A stretch of DNA of 64,000 bases from Seramator thermalis. GTDB taxonomy: Bacteria > Bacteroidota > Bacteroidia > Bacteroidales > Dysgonomonadaceae. The position numbers and the translations under genes are program-made. Below the pieces are notes generated by a model. The model made no database searches and was not told the DNA's origin. It saw only the letters and a program-made list of their open reading frames with translations. The stretch is from assembly GCF_004138125.1 (NCBI RefSeq), contig NZ_RXHS01000011.1, positions 38,009-102,008 on the forward strand. Direction: 5' to 3'. This document shows, piece after piece, positions 27,394-36,464 of this stretch (position 1 is its first letter; each line of letters starts with the position of its first letter).

Positions 27394-28131
27394 ATGTCAT
27401 CAAAAAAAACATATCATCATCGTATCAACGCGCAAAATATCGATTTCAGAAAAAAAATATCGTTGGTCTCGCTTGTCAATTTGGTCTTGGGCGCAGCAGG
27501 AAATAATGCCGATGAAAACGGCTTTGGTGTTCTTGATTTAATGTCGAAAAATCACTCGTGGGTCTTGTCTCGACTAGTTCTCGATATGAACCACATTCCG
27601 GTTGAAAACGAAGATATTGACATCGAAACATGGTTAGAAAAATCAAGTCAAGCTTTTTCGTTACGAAATTTTCGTTTTTTAAATGCTCAGAATCAAGTTA
27701 TTGGTTATGGTGCCTCCACCTGGGCTATCATCAATCTTGATACTCGTCGGCCTATTTCTTTAGATGCAATCGAAACGCTCAAAAGAAATATTTACGATGA
27801 GATGACGCCCATCGGTGAACCTCAGCGATTGCCGGATGTCGAGGGAGAAGTGTTGAATACATTCAGAGTGAAATACAGCGATATCGATGTCAATAATCAC
27901 GCCAACAGCTTGCATTACGTACGTTGGATTTCCGATTGCTTTTCAATCGATTTTTATGCCAATCGCACTATCAGGAGATTTGAAATCAATTACATGAAAG
28001 AGTTGACTTATGGCGATGAAGGAGAAGTGTATGTGGAAATGAAAAATCATGGCGATTATTACTTTCAAATCGTTACACGCGAAAAAGGAATTGCTTGCCG
28101 AGCAAGATTGCTATTTGATAAGAATGATTGA
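27394..28131 (+). CDS. Acyl-[acyl-carrier-protein] thioesterase
   Basis: This cytoplasmic enzyme hydrolyses acyl-ACP and releases free fatty acid. Its 245 residues form a double hot-dog fold of the FatA/FatB-like bacterial family. The first hot-dog spans about 1-130 (LSRLVLDMNHIPVENEDIDIETWLEKSSQAF, YGASTWAIINLDTRRPISL). The second holds the catalytic segment FRVKYSDIDVNNHANSLHYVRWISDC (about 154-179), whose Asp/Asn/His match the plant-type active site. It converges on udk with a one-base gap. The start is supported by the upstream promoter. Confidence 0.9.
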   Translation: MSSKKTYHHRINAQNIDFRKKISLVSLVNLVLGAAGNNADENGFGVLDLMSKNHSWVLSRLVLDMNHIPVENEDIDIETWLEKSSQAFSLRNFRFLNAQNQVIGYGASTWAIINLDTRRPISLDAIETLKRNIYDEMTPIGEPQRLPDVEGEVLNTFRVKYSDIDVNNHANSLHYVRWISDCFSIDFYANRTIRRFEINYMKELTYGDEGEVYVEMKNHGDYYFQIVTREKGIACRARLLFDKND

Positions 28132-28132
28132 T

Positions 28133-28753
28133 TCACAATGTCTGTTCGGTCAATTTCCCCAAAATTGCAGAGGAAATGAAATCGGCAGCGCCGGCATTTA
28201 ATCCACCTCCCATTACCAACATATCGGCTCGTTCGCGAGAAGGTTTGATAAACTCTTCATGCATGGGCCTAACGGTTTTGTAGTATCGTTCTATGACCTG
28301 CTTAGCTGTACGACCGCGATTTTCCATATCGCGTTCAATAATGCGCGACAGGCGGTTGTCAGGTTCAACTTCGAGGTACAAGCGCATGTCCATTTCTTCG
28401 CAAATTTGAGGTTGAGTGAGAATAAGAATGCCCTCGATGAGGAGTATTTTTTTTGGTTCGATATGAATTGTTTCCGGTAGTCGCGTGCAAGTGATGTAGG
28501 AATAAGTCGGGCATTCGATAGCCTGTCCGCTTTTGAGCTTGCGGATGTCGGACAACATCAAATCCCACTCGATAGAATCAGGATGGTCGAAATTCAACGC
28601 ACGACGCTGTTCGAGCGGCAAATGTGAGGCATCCTTGTAATAAGCATCTTGCGCCAAAAGAGCAATGCTTTCGACAGGGATTCGTTTTAAAATGGCATTT
28701 ACGAGTGTCGTTTTTCCGGATCCTGATCCACCGGCAATTCCGATTGTGAACAT
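28133..28753 (-). CDS. udk: Uridine kinase
   Basis: This pyrimidine-salvage enzyme phosphorylates uridine and cytidine. The 206-residue P-loop kinase shows GIAGGSGSGKTTLV (5-18), LLAQDAYYKD, LNFDHPDSIEWDLM with the substrate-binding Asp, PTYSYITCTR, and the lid segment SRIIERDMENRGRTAKQVIERYYKTVRPMHEEFIKPSRERADMLV. It is the last gene of a minus-strand run DUF2027-Smr, LEA14-like lipoprotein, udk, with gaps of 16 and 60 bases. Confidence 0.95.
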   Translation of the reverse strand: MFTIGIAGGSGSGKTTLVNAILKRIPVESIALLAQDAYYKDASHLPLEQRRALNFDHPDSIEWDLMLSDIRKLKSGQAIECPTYSYITCTRLPETIHIEPKKILLIEGILILTQPQICEEMDMRLYLEVEPDNRLSRIIERDMENRGRTAKQVIERYYKTVRPMHEEFIKPSRERADMLVMGGGLNAGAADFISSAILGKLTEQTL

Positions 28754-28813
28754 TTTTGAAAGTTTTTTCGACCGATTATTTCATTTTGCCGGGCATTACA
28801 CCCAAAAATTGTT

Positions 28814-29413
28814 CTACGATTTACCTCCGAACGTAAAGATGACCGGAATGGCAGCGGGCGATTTTATGGGCGTTTTTCCGACGAGAACTTTTGGCCACAA
28901 ATTAACTTTAACCTGGGTTTTTTCGGCGGATATGCCAAAAAAAGAATTGACGACTTCCGATACTTTCTCTTGAGAATAGCGATTCATCAGCTGTTTCAGG
29001 TCGGTGCTCATGTGGATAGGCATCGTTTGTGTTTCGCCCGGATTGATTTGTAGCGGAATATCGATTTTTCCGTTAGTGAATTCGAGATCGTTGATTTCGA
29101 TTGCATAATCGAGCGAATTGAGAAAAGCAACGGCCTCGTTTGGATTTTTAATATTCATATTCAGAGTCAGGGTCAGAGGGATAGTCTGCATTTTGGAGCT
29201 ACTGGCCAAAATGGTAGATATCGAAGCTAAATTTGACAACGATAATCGGGAGCCATCGCCGATATTGATTCCGGCAATCTGAATATCATCCACCGAATGA
29301 TAAGTATATTCGCATTGAGAGAGCTGATAGGCGCCGCCGATTTGTTTGAAAACGTCGCATCCAGAAAATAGTAGCAAAATTGACGTAAAAATAATTGCTG
29401 TTTTTTTCATCAT
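28814..29413 (-). CDS. LEA14-like (water-stress/hypersensitive-response) lipoprotein
   Basis: This is a 199-residue envelope lipoprotein with Cys19 after a short signal (TSILLLFSGCD). The mature part is a beta-sandwich resembling LEA type 2 proteins: LNMNIKNPNEAVAFLNSLDYAIEI, NGKIDIPLQINPGETQTMPIHM. Such domains are common in Bacteroidota envelope proteins of unknown function. It lies between a DUF2027-Smr gene and udk. Two ATGs in tandem (29413, 29410) are equally good starts. Confidence 0.75.
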   Translation of the reverse strand: MMKKTAIIFTSILLLFSGCDVFKQIGGAYQLSQCEYTYHSVDDIQIAGINIGDGSRLSLSNLASISTILASSSKMQTIPLTLTLNMNIKNPNEAVAFLNSLDYAIEINDLEFTNGKIDIPLQINPGETQTMPIHMSTDLKQLMNRYSQEKVSEVVNSFFGISAEKTQVKVNLWPKVLVGKTPIKSPAAIPVIFTFGGKS

Positions 29414-29429
29414 AGTTTGTTTTTTTCGA

Positions 29430-30500
29430 TTATTTGATAATGATCATTGTTGCTCCGAAACCGTATTCTTGAAATGAAGCATCTTGAGCAACACAACGTT
29501 TGTATTTGGTTTTGATTTCTTTAAGCAGAGCGTTTTTGAGAACTCCGTCGCCTTTGCCATGAATGAAGACAATTTTTTGGTTTTTGTGATGAAGGTTTTC
29601 TGTCATCACTTCGTTGAATTTTTTCAGTTGATATTCCAAGATATCGGCGTTCGACATTCCTGCTGTAGAATCCAAAAGTTGATTGATGTGCAGATCGACT
29701 TCGATAATTTCGTTTTTGTCTTTTTTCTCGATTTTTTGTATGCGCGGACGACGGTTACTGTCGATACGTTCTTTCTCGCGAAGAGCATTTTCGAGATCCC
29801 CTGCATTAACCAGCATGTCGCGTTCGGGAATATCGTTGCGGGTAATGTAATAAACCAGTGCATTTTCGTCGAAATAATCGTTTTCCCGAAAAGCATGCAG
29901 TTTGTAGAACTTCACAGTATCGATGTGCAATTCCACCGAAACGGGATTTTTGAAACCGAAAGATTTTTGATGCTTGAAGGCAATAAACTGAACGCAGATT
30001 TTTTCGATTTCGTTGAGCCGGGATTTATCGAACTCTTCGAGAAAAATTTTCGTATTCGGTTCGATAAGTCCGTTTGATCGACTTTGCCAAGCGTTGTTTT
30101 CGCGACTCATATAATTGTAATATAGGTAGTAATTGCTATCATTTACAAAATAACTTTCGTAGCCGGTCGTAGTCATGTTTTTTGCATCTATCGGCAAAAA
30201 TGCGATGCAGGTTGTAATTTTCTCGCCCTCAGGCGTTTCTTCGGTTTCTTCATTGGCCGCAATCGAATCTGCGTTGGGTGTCTTATTTTTCGCTACTTCC
30301 TCGATATCTGTAGTTTCGGCTTGTCCCAATTTTTCGTTTCCTGCGGATTCCACGACCACACATTCCGAAATGAGTACGGGCACATCAAATCCGTATTCAT
30401 CTTCGATAATGGCGATCTGTTTGTTCTGAAATCCTTTCACTTTTCCACCTCCGGTCGTATTCAGAAAGCGTACGGTATCGCCGATATTCAGTTTAGTCAT
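29430..30500 (-). CDS. DUF2027 protein with C-terminal Smr domain
   Basis: This Bacteroidota-type protein of 356 residues is of uncertain role. The N-terminus (about 1-50) is a KOW/SH3-like segment (IGDTVRFLNTTGGGKVKGFQNKQIAIIEDEYGFDVPVL), followed by an acidic linker and the DUF2027 core (about 95-255). The C-terminal Smr domain (about 275-356) has VDLHINQLLDS and the GKGDGVLKNAL motif with the His and Lys/Gly residues associated with nuclease activity in MutS2-Smr proteins. A nucleic-acid role is inference from that domain. It begins the run leading to udk and is divergent from queA. Confidence 0.88.
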   Translation of the reverse strand: MTKLNIGDTVRFLNTTGGGKVKGFQNKQIAIIEDEYGFDVPVLISECVVVESAGNEKLGQAETTDIEEVAKNKTPNADSIAANEETEETPEGEKITTCIAFLPIDAKNMTTTGYESYFVNDSNYYLYYNYMSRENNAWQSRSNGLIEPNTKIFLEEFDKSRLNEIEKICVQFIAFKHQKSFGFKNPVSVELHIDTVKFYKLHAFRENDYFDENALVYYITRNDIPERDMLVNAGDLENALREKERIDSNRRPRIQKIEKKDKNEIIEVDLHINQLLDSTAGMSNADILEYQLKKFNEVMTENLHHKNQKIVFIHGKGDGVLKNALLKEIKTKYKRCVAQDASFQEYGFGATMIIIK

Positions 30501-30578
30501 TTCTCAATTTTTTTTGAAGATTAGTTTATGGCTGAGATATAAAAAAGGACAAAAGGTTTGTTCGAATATCCTTATTTT

Positions 30579-30609
30579 TTTGTTGCGAGTGCAAAGATGA
30601 TTAATTTTG
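30579..30609 (+). promoter_or_regulatory. Canonical Bacteroidetes promoter of queA
   Basis: TTTG (30579-30582) and TAATTTTG (30602-30609) are separated by 19 bases, the ideal spacing, and precede the ATG at 30662 by 52 bases. This is the best-formed promoter seen in the window. Confidence 0.7.
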
Positions 30610-30661
30610 TCGAAAAAACAGACCGATTTATCGAAAATAACTGTCATCGTAAAGCTAAAAA

Positions 30662-31909
30662 ATGAAAAGAAAAGAAATCGAACAACTCCATATAACCGAC
30701 TACGATTATCCATTACCCGACGAACGAATAGCAAAATACCCCCTCGAAAAGCGTGATGCTTCCAAACTTCTTTTGTATGATGACGGAATCATTTCGGAAA
30801 GCATTTTTTCTAACCTTGCCGATTATATCCCTTCGGAAAGTCTGATGATTTTCAACAATACACGAGTCATTCATGCACGGTTGCTTTTTCGCAAAGAAAC
30901 GGGAGCACAAATCGAAGTGTTTTGTCTTTCGCCTGCCGATCCCGAAGATTATGCCATGAATTTTGCCTCAAAGCACCACTGCTCGTGGCATTGCATGATA
31001 GGAAATGCCAAACGTTGGAAAGACGATATTCTGACGATGAAAATTGAAAACGGAGGGAATGGAATACTCACGCTCAGTGCAGAAAAAATAGCCGTAACGG
31101 ACAAGGACACGACAGTTCGTTTTTCATGGAACGACGATACGTTATCGTTTTCGGAGATACTGGAAATTGCCGGAAAACTTCCTATTCCGCCTTATCTGAA
31201 TCGTCCGGCTGAGACGAAAGACGACGAAACATATCAGACTGTATATTCGCGTATCGAAGGATCGGTGGCTGCTCCCACGGCAGGCTTACATTTCACCGAT
31301 GATGTGATGACCTCGCTTCGGCATAAAGGTATTGCAACGGCCGAAGTAACGCTGCATGTTGGTGCAGGAACTTTTCGTCCGGTAAAATCGGAAACAATCG
31401 GCGAACACGAAATGCATACCGAATTCATTTCTGTTCCGAAGGAAACGATCAAAGCCATTTACGAAAACAAACATCCCCTTGTTGTGGTAGGCACCACCTC
31501 AATGCGAACTATTGAAAGTTTGTATTATATCGGAGCCAAACTCGCAATCAATCCTGTTGCTATGCCGCATGAACTATTTGTTTCGCAATGGGAACCTTAC
31601 GAAAATTTTTTGCACGACATCGAAGCAAGACAATCATTGAAAAATATTCTCGACTATCTCGACCGAAATGAAACCGATCATCTGATTTCTGCAACACAAA
31701 TCATGATTGTACCCGGATTTCGTTTTCATTATGCCGACGCACTCATCACCAACTTTCATCAACCCCAAAGCACTCTTCTGCTGCTGATCTCTGCTTTTGT
31801 GGAGGACAATTGGCGAGTGATTTACGATTATGCATTGAAATCCGATTTTCGATTTTTGAGTTATGGCGATAGTTCGTTACTATGGCGAACCCATAACAAA
31901 ATGAAATAA
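30662..31909 (+). CDS. queA: S-adenosylmethionine:tRNA ribosyltransferase-isomerase
   Basis: QueA moves the ribosyl part of SAM to preQ1 in tRNA, giving epoxyqueuosine. Family segments are YDYPLPDERIAKYPLEKRDASKLL, IFNNTRVIHARLLF, the active-site stretch YQTVYSRIEGSVAAPTAGLHFT, VTLHVGAGTFRPVKSETIGEHEMHTE and the C-terminal NFHQPQSTLLLLISAF. At 415 residues it is longer than the roughly 350 of E. coli QueA; extra residues lie in the middle domain (about 85-150) and at residues 300-330. Long forms are known in Bacteroidota. No queuosine transport or other queuosine gene is adjacent. Confidence 0.94.
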   Translation: MKRKEIEQLHITDYDYPLPDERIAKYPLEKRDASKLLLYDDGIISESIFSNLADYIPSESLMIFNNTRVIHARLLFRKETGAQIEVFCLSPADPEDYAMNFASKHHCSWHCMIGNAKRWKDDILTMKIENGGNGILTLSAEKIAVTDKDTTVRFSWNDDTLSFSEILEIAGKLPIPPYLNRPAETKDDETYQTVYSRIEGSVAAPTAGLHFTDDVMTSLRHKGIATAEVTLHVGAGTFRPVKSETIGEHEMHTEFISVPKETIKAIYENKHPLVVVGTTSMRTIESLYYIGAKLAINPVAMPHELFVSQWEPYENFLHDIEARQSLKNILDYLDRNETDHLISATQIMIVPGFRFHYADALITNFHQPQSTLLLLISAFVEDNWRVIYDYALKSDFRFLSYGDSSLLWRTHNKMK

Positions 31910-32007
31910 AACGTATCTGCAAATTGCTTAAAAAGGCTTTATAGAGAAATGATTTTGCGATTTTTTTTTATTTTTGTGAGCCAGTAGTTTAAAAACAATT
32001 TATCGGG

Positions 32008-35000
32008 TTGAAAATTATAAATAAAATAATCAAGGTACTTGCATACATTGTTGTTGGGGTAATTCTCTTGAATGTGTTGCTTTTTGCTGTTTTCAGTTTG
32101 CCTCCTGTACAGAAGGTTGCTGCCAATTTCGCATTAGGAAAGCTAAAGCCGATTATCAAAACGGAAGCATCCCTCGATAAAATACGCATTCGACTTTTCA
32201 ATACTGTCGTTTTGGGTGGTGTGTATATTGAAAGTCAACAAGGCGACACCTTGCTTTATGCCCGAAACATAGTCGTGCGAGCCAATTTTCTGGACCTTTT
32301 ACATAATAAACTCGATTTTGAAACAACCGAATTGGAGGATTTCGTGATCGATATCTCGCGTGAAAATCCCGACAAACCTTTCAATTTTCAGTTTTTGATC
32401 GATGCATTTTCATCCGATAAACCCAAGGAAGACAAGCCGAAAAAACCTTTCGGTTTATCTTTCCGAAACATCCGATTGAGCGGTGGCGATTTGCGCTACA
32501 ACATTCTTTCGAAACCGGAAACGCCCGGTTTGTTTAATGTGGATCATATCCGCGTGAACAATCTGAATTTGAGGGCAAGTGCACCTTCGGTAGATATTAA
32601 AAAACTGGATGCAAAAATTCACTCTTTTAGTTTTGCCGAAAGTAGCGGCATCGAAGTGAGGGAATTGAAGGGAAATTTCAAATCGAAAGGTTCGAAGATT
32701 TGGAGCGAAGACATGAAATTGGTCGTCAACCAATCGGAATTTGTTGTTGACCTTGCCGAATACGATTTGGACACGAAAGAAACCCGATTGAAAGCCAATA
32801 GCGATTTGATCAATCCGAAAGATATTGCGATTTTTGTCCCTCAAGTGTCATCACTCGATAAACCATTCAGTTTCGATGTGCAAGCTTCGGGGAAAATACC
32901 TTCAATCGAAATCCGGAATTTTCACTTTCGCTATGGAGATGACACTGAAGCCAACTTGACGGGATCTTTTTCGGACGTTGAACATTATGCCGATGCCGAA
33001 ATGAATTTACGTATCGAAAAAATGAAGCTCAATATCAAGGATCTCGAATCGTTCATCCGAATTGGTAGTGCCGATTTCGTAGCTCCGAAACAGATGACGG
33101 CTTTCAAAGAAGTGAGTTTGGATTTTAATGCCTCTGGCAGATTCAGCAATTTTGGATATGAAGGGGTTATGTCTTCGTCATTGGGAAGCGTTCGACTATC
33201 AGGCAAGGGAATGTTTGGTCGTGATTTTAAATATTATGAGATAAGCGGTCCTGTTTCGGCCGACGACATTCAATTATCTGCAATATTAGGGCCCGAAATA
33301 GGGCTTGGAGCCGCTACACTCCGGGCCAATATGCAGCTCGAAGGAGGTGATAACAAGTTGAAAATTACTGCTGACGGGAATCTGATTTCGCTACTCTACA
33401 AGAAATATCAATACACAAACGTGAATTTTGCAGTCGATTATGATGACAATAAGATATTTGCCCAAATATCGACTGACGAAGAACACAATAAATTCGATAT
33501 TACTGCCGATATTGGTTTCGGTGAGCAAATGATGTTTCAGGTTGATGGGATTATCGATCGTTTGTTTCTATCTCCAATTTTTCAGATGAGAGATTGGCAA
33601 AATCCGTACATGGCAGCCCGTATCGAAGGAAAAATGTCCGGGGCAACTATCGACGACTTGCAGGGAAACCTCCGCATTGACAGTGTTTCGCTTTATGATG
33701 ACAATTTTATATACAATCCGGGAGAAATATTTCTTGAGGCAGTTACTTCGGATTCGGTTGGTCAGAAAAAAATTAGTTTTGCTTCCTCTTTTCTCGATGC
33801 GCAAATAGTTGGAGATTATCATTTTGCCACAATTGCCGATCAGCTTATCAAGGTATTACAACCACATTTACCCACCCTCATCGAATTGCCAAATTCTAAA
33901 AAAACACCTACTCAAACGGAATTGGTTAACAATTTCAATTTCAATATCCATATCAAGAATACCGAAGATTTGTCTTACGCATTTTCGCTTCCCATCTACA
34001 ATGTAGAACCTGCCACGTTGAATGGCAGCATCGATTTCGAATCTGACACTCCTTTGAAGATGAATGCTTATCTCCCGCGTTTGATGATGGGCAACAGTGA
34101 TATTCGGGAATCGAAAATTAATTTGCAAAACTCCGCCTCAGAAGGAATTAACCTTGACGTAAATACGTTTTTGGTTCAAAATGATGGTTACATAAATGCC
34201 CGCCTCAATACGTCGGCAATTTCCGATTCACTCATTAATACACTGTTTTTTGATATCGAAAATAGTGTGGCCAAAGCCAATGGAACTTTAAAAATTGATG
34301 TGGGATTGCAAAAGGATCAGAACGATGCCTTGTCGGCAATCATTCACATCCTTCCTACCCAGATTTTATTTAATCAACAAGTCTTCGATATGCACGATGC
34401 CACGATCGCCTATACCAAAGACCGAATAACGATTGAAGATTTTGGAATGTCGCAAAATGAAATGCTTCTCATCGGTTTGGAGGGAACTGCATCCCGAAAG
34501 GAAGATGACAAAATCAGGTTATATTTCAACGATACCGAGCTTGCCGTAATTCTTTCGGCTTTAAATATTCAGAATATCAATGGCGTGTTGAATGGTGAAA
34601 TAGATGTATTTCGGGCATTGCAGGATCCAATATTGCAAACGAATAATTTCCGTGTAGATAGTGTTCGATTGTATGGCGATGTTATCGGAAATTTGCGAAT
34701 TAATGGTGATTTGAATAGTGAAAAATCAGGGTTAAGCGTGAATGCTTTTCTTGAGAATCAGGGATTTAAATATATCGATATACGAGGGTTTGTCCCAATG
34801 GAAGACAAAAATCCGATGAATATCGATTTCGAAATGCAGAGTTTGCCTTTGAAATGGATTCAACCTTTCACTGTGGGTGCATTTTCAAATTTATCGGGCA
34901 CAATCAATTCCAAAATAACTGTTTCGGGGAAAACTTCTGAGCCTGAAGTCGAAGGTTGGCTGGGTGTGGATAAGGGGGCCATGCAAATTGCTTTCACCAA

Positions 35001-36438
35001 CGTTACGTATCGTATCTCGGATACCATTCAAATCAATCGCAACAATATAGGCCTCAACGATTTGGTAATTCTCGATGACAACGGACACACGGCGAAACTG
35101 GATCTCTCTCTTTCGCACACCAATTTCGGCAACATGATGTATCAGGTTCGTATGCAACTCAATGATTTTTTGTTGCTTAACAATACGTCAGAGTCGGATA
35201 TGATCGCTTATGGAAATCTCAAGATGAGTGGAATTATCAATATAAATGGAGGTTCTAATGGAATTTATGGCGATTTTAATCTGCGAAATGAGAGCAAATC
35301 AAATTTGACAGTCGTTATTCCTCAAACTGCCTCAGCTTCCGAATATTCCGGAATTGTTTATATCAATACCACAGCAAAGGCCGATTCGATGGCATTTTTG
35401 TATAAAGATCCGACAAAACTTACGACGATAAATACACGAACGACCAATTCGATGCCTATTGTTTTTAGAGGTGATCTTCAGCTCAACCCCCAATTGGATT
35501 TGGGAGTAAAATTAAGTCCCGGCGCCAACGACCTGATTCGAATCAACGGAAATTCCAATCTAAATGTCCTCTTCAACTCAAAATCGGATCCGCCGGTTCG
35601 TATTTTTGGCGATTACATAGCCAATTCGGGAAATGTACAGTATAATTTGCAGAGTTTGAAAACAGTAGATTTTAAAATCGAAGAAGGTAGTACAGTCTCT
35701 TTGGTTGGCGATCCTCTAAACGCACAATTTAATATCACCGCATACAATCAGGTGAAGGCTGATTTGTTGACACTGAGCGAAAGTTTTCAGAATTTGCCTA
35801 CTACAAGAGTACCTGTAAATGCAGTGTTGCATATCGATGGCAATTTGGAGCAAATGAATTTACGCTATGATATTGAGCTTCCCGAAGCATCGGATGAAGT
35901 GAAGCAACGTGTAGCAAATTATATCAATACCGATGAAAGTCGAACGGTGCAATTTGCCTACCTCATCACATCGGGAAATTTTAATTCGGCTGAGGGGGCA
36001 CAAAATACCAACATCAATAATTCAATGTTCACTTCTCTTGCCGCAAGTGCGGTGACGAGAGGATTAGATGCTCTTTTCTCAAGCGCGCTGAACGATAACT
36101 GGACAGTTAGCACAAATCTCGAATCGCAGGATGGTTCGTTCGAATCGGTAAGAATGGGGATAGATGTGTCCACAACATTGTTTGACGACAAACTGCGAAT
36201 TTCGACTAATCTGAGTTATGGCGATCCTTCAAATTTCGCTTATCAGCAGGCTTTTATCGGTGAAGTTGATGTGGAATATCGAGTAAACAATTGGCTCATG
36301 CTACGTGTATATAATCATGCCAATGAACAATTGTATCGTCGTGCTCCATTCACACAAGGAGTAGGGGTAATGGTTACCAAAGACAGCCGAACATTCAAGG
36401 ATTTGTTCAGATTCAGTTTCAGAAAAAAAGAGAATTAA
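32008..36438 (+). CDS. tamB: Translocation and assembly module TamB (DUF490)
   Basis: This periplasm-spanning protein of 1476 residues forms a hydrophobic groove between inner and outer membranes and acts in outer-membrane lipid and protein traffic. One N-terminal transmembrane helix (about 5-28, VLAYIVVGVILLNVLLFAVF) is followed by AsmA-like beginnings (LGKLKPIIKTEASLDKIRIRLFNTV), a long run of beta repeats, and the C-terminal DUF490 domain (about 1150-1476; FKIEEGSTVSLVGDPLNAQFNITAY, ITSGNFNSAEGAQ, LDALFSSALNDNW). The start codon is TTG at 32008; no ATG upstream in frame is usable. TATTTTTG at 31969-31976 may be the -7 box. tamL follows 26 bases later. Confidence 0.93.
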   Translation: MKIINKIIKVLAYIVVGVILLNVLLFAVFSLPPVQKVAANFALGKLKPIIKTEASLDKIRIRLFNTVVLGGVYIESQQGDTLLYARNIVVRANFLDLLHNKLDFETTELEDFVIDISRENPDKPFNFQFLIDAFSSDKPKEDKPKKPFGLSFRNIRLSGGDLRYNILSKPETPGLFNVDHIRVNNLNLRASAPSVDIKKLDAKIHSFSFAESSGIEVRELKGNFKSKGSKIWSEDMKLVVNQSEFVVDLAEYDLDTKETRLKANSDLINPKDIAIFVPQVSSLDKPFSFDVQASGKIPSIEIRNFHFRYGDDTEANLTGSFSDVEHYADAEMNLRIEKMKLNIKDLESFIRIGSADFVAPKQMTAFKEVSLDFNASGRFSNFGYEGVMSSSLGSVRLSGKGMFGRDFKYYEISGPVSADDIQLSAILGPEIGLGAATLRANMQLEGGDNKLKITADGNLISLLYKKYQYTNVNFAVDYDDNKIFAQISTDEEHNKFDITADIGFGEQMMFQVDGIIDRLFLSPIFQMRDWQNPYMAARIEGKMSGATIDDLQGNLRIDSVSLYDDNFIYNPGEIFLEAVTSDSVGQKKISFASSFLDAQIVGDYHFATIADQLIKVLQPHLPTLIELPNSKKTPTQTELVNNFNFNIHIKNTEDLSYAFSLPIYNVEPATLNGSIDFESDTPLKMNAYLPRLMMGNSDIRESKINLQNSASEGINLDVNTFLVQNDGYINARLNTSAISDSLINTLFFDIENSVAKANGTLKIDVGLQKDQNDALSAIIHILPTQILFNQQVFDMHDATIAYTKDRITIEDFGMSQNEMLLIGLEGTASRKEDDKIRLYFNDTELAVILSALNIQNINGVLNGEIDVFRALQDPILQTNNFRVDSVRLYGDVIGNLRINGDLNSEKSGLSVNAFLENQGFKYIDIRGFVPMEDKNPMNIDFEMQSLPLKWIQPFTVGAFSNLSGTINSKITVSGKTSEPEVEGWLGVDKGAMQIAFTNVTYRISDTIQINRNNIGLNDLVILDDNGHTAKLDLSLSHTNFGNMMYQVRMQLNDFLLLNNTSESDMIAYGNLKMSGIININGGSNGIYGDFNLRNESKSNLTVVIPQTASASEYSGIVYINTTAKADSMAFLYKDPTKLTTINTRTTNSMPIVFRGDLQLNPQLDLGVKLSPGANDLIRINGNSNLNVLFNSKSDPPVRIFGDYIANSGNVQYNLQSLKTVDFKIEEGSTVSLVGDPLNAQFNITAYNQVKADLLTLSESFQNLPTTRVPVNAVLHIDGNLEQMNLRYDIELPEASDEVKQRVANYINTDESRTVQFAYLITSGNFNSAEGAQNTNINNSMFTSLAASAVTRGLDALFSSALNDNWTVSTNLESQDGSFESVRMGIDVSTTLFDDKLRISTNLSYGDPSNFAYQQAFIGEVDVEYRVNNWLMLRVYNHANEQLYRRAPFTQGVGVMVTKDSRTFKDLFRFSFRKKEN

Positions 36439-36464
36439 AAACATTCGATCCTCATTGCCAAATT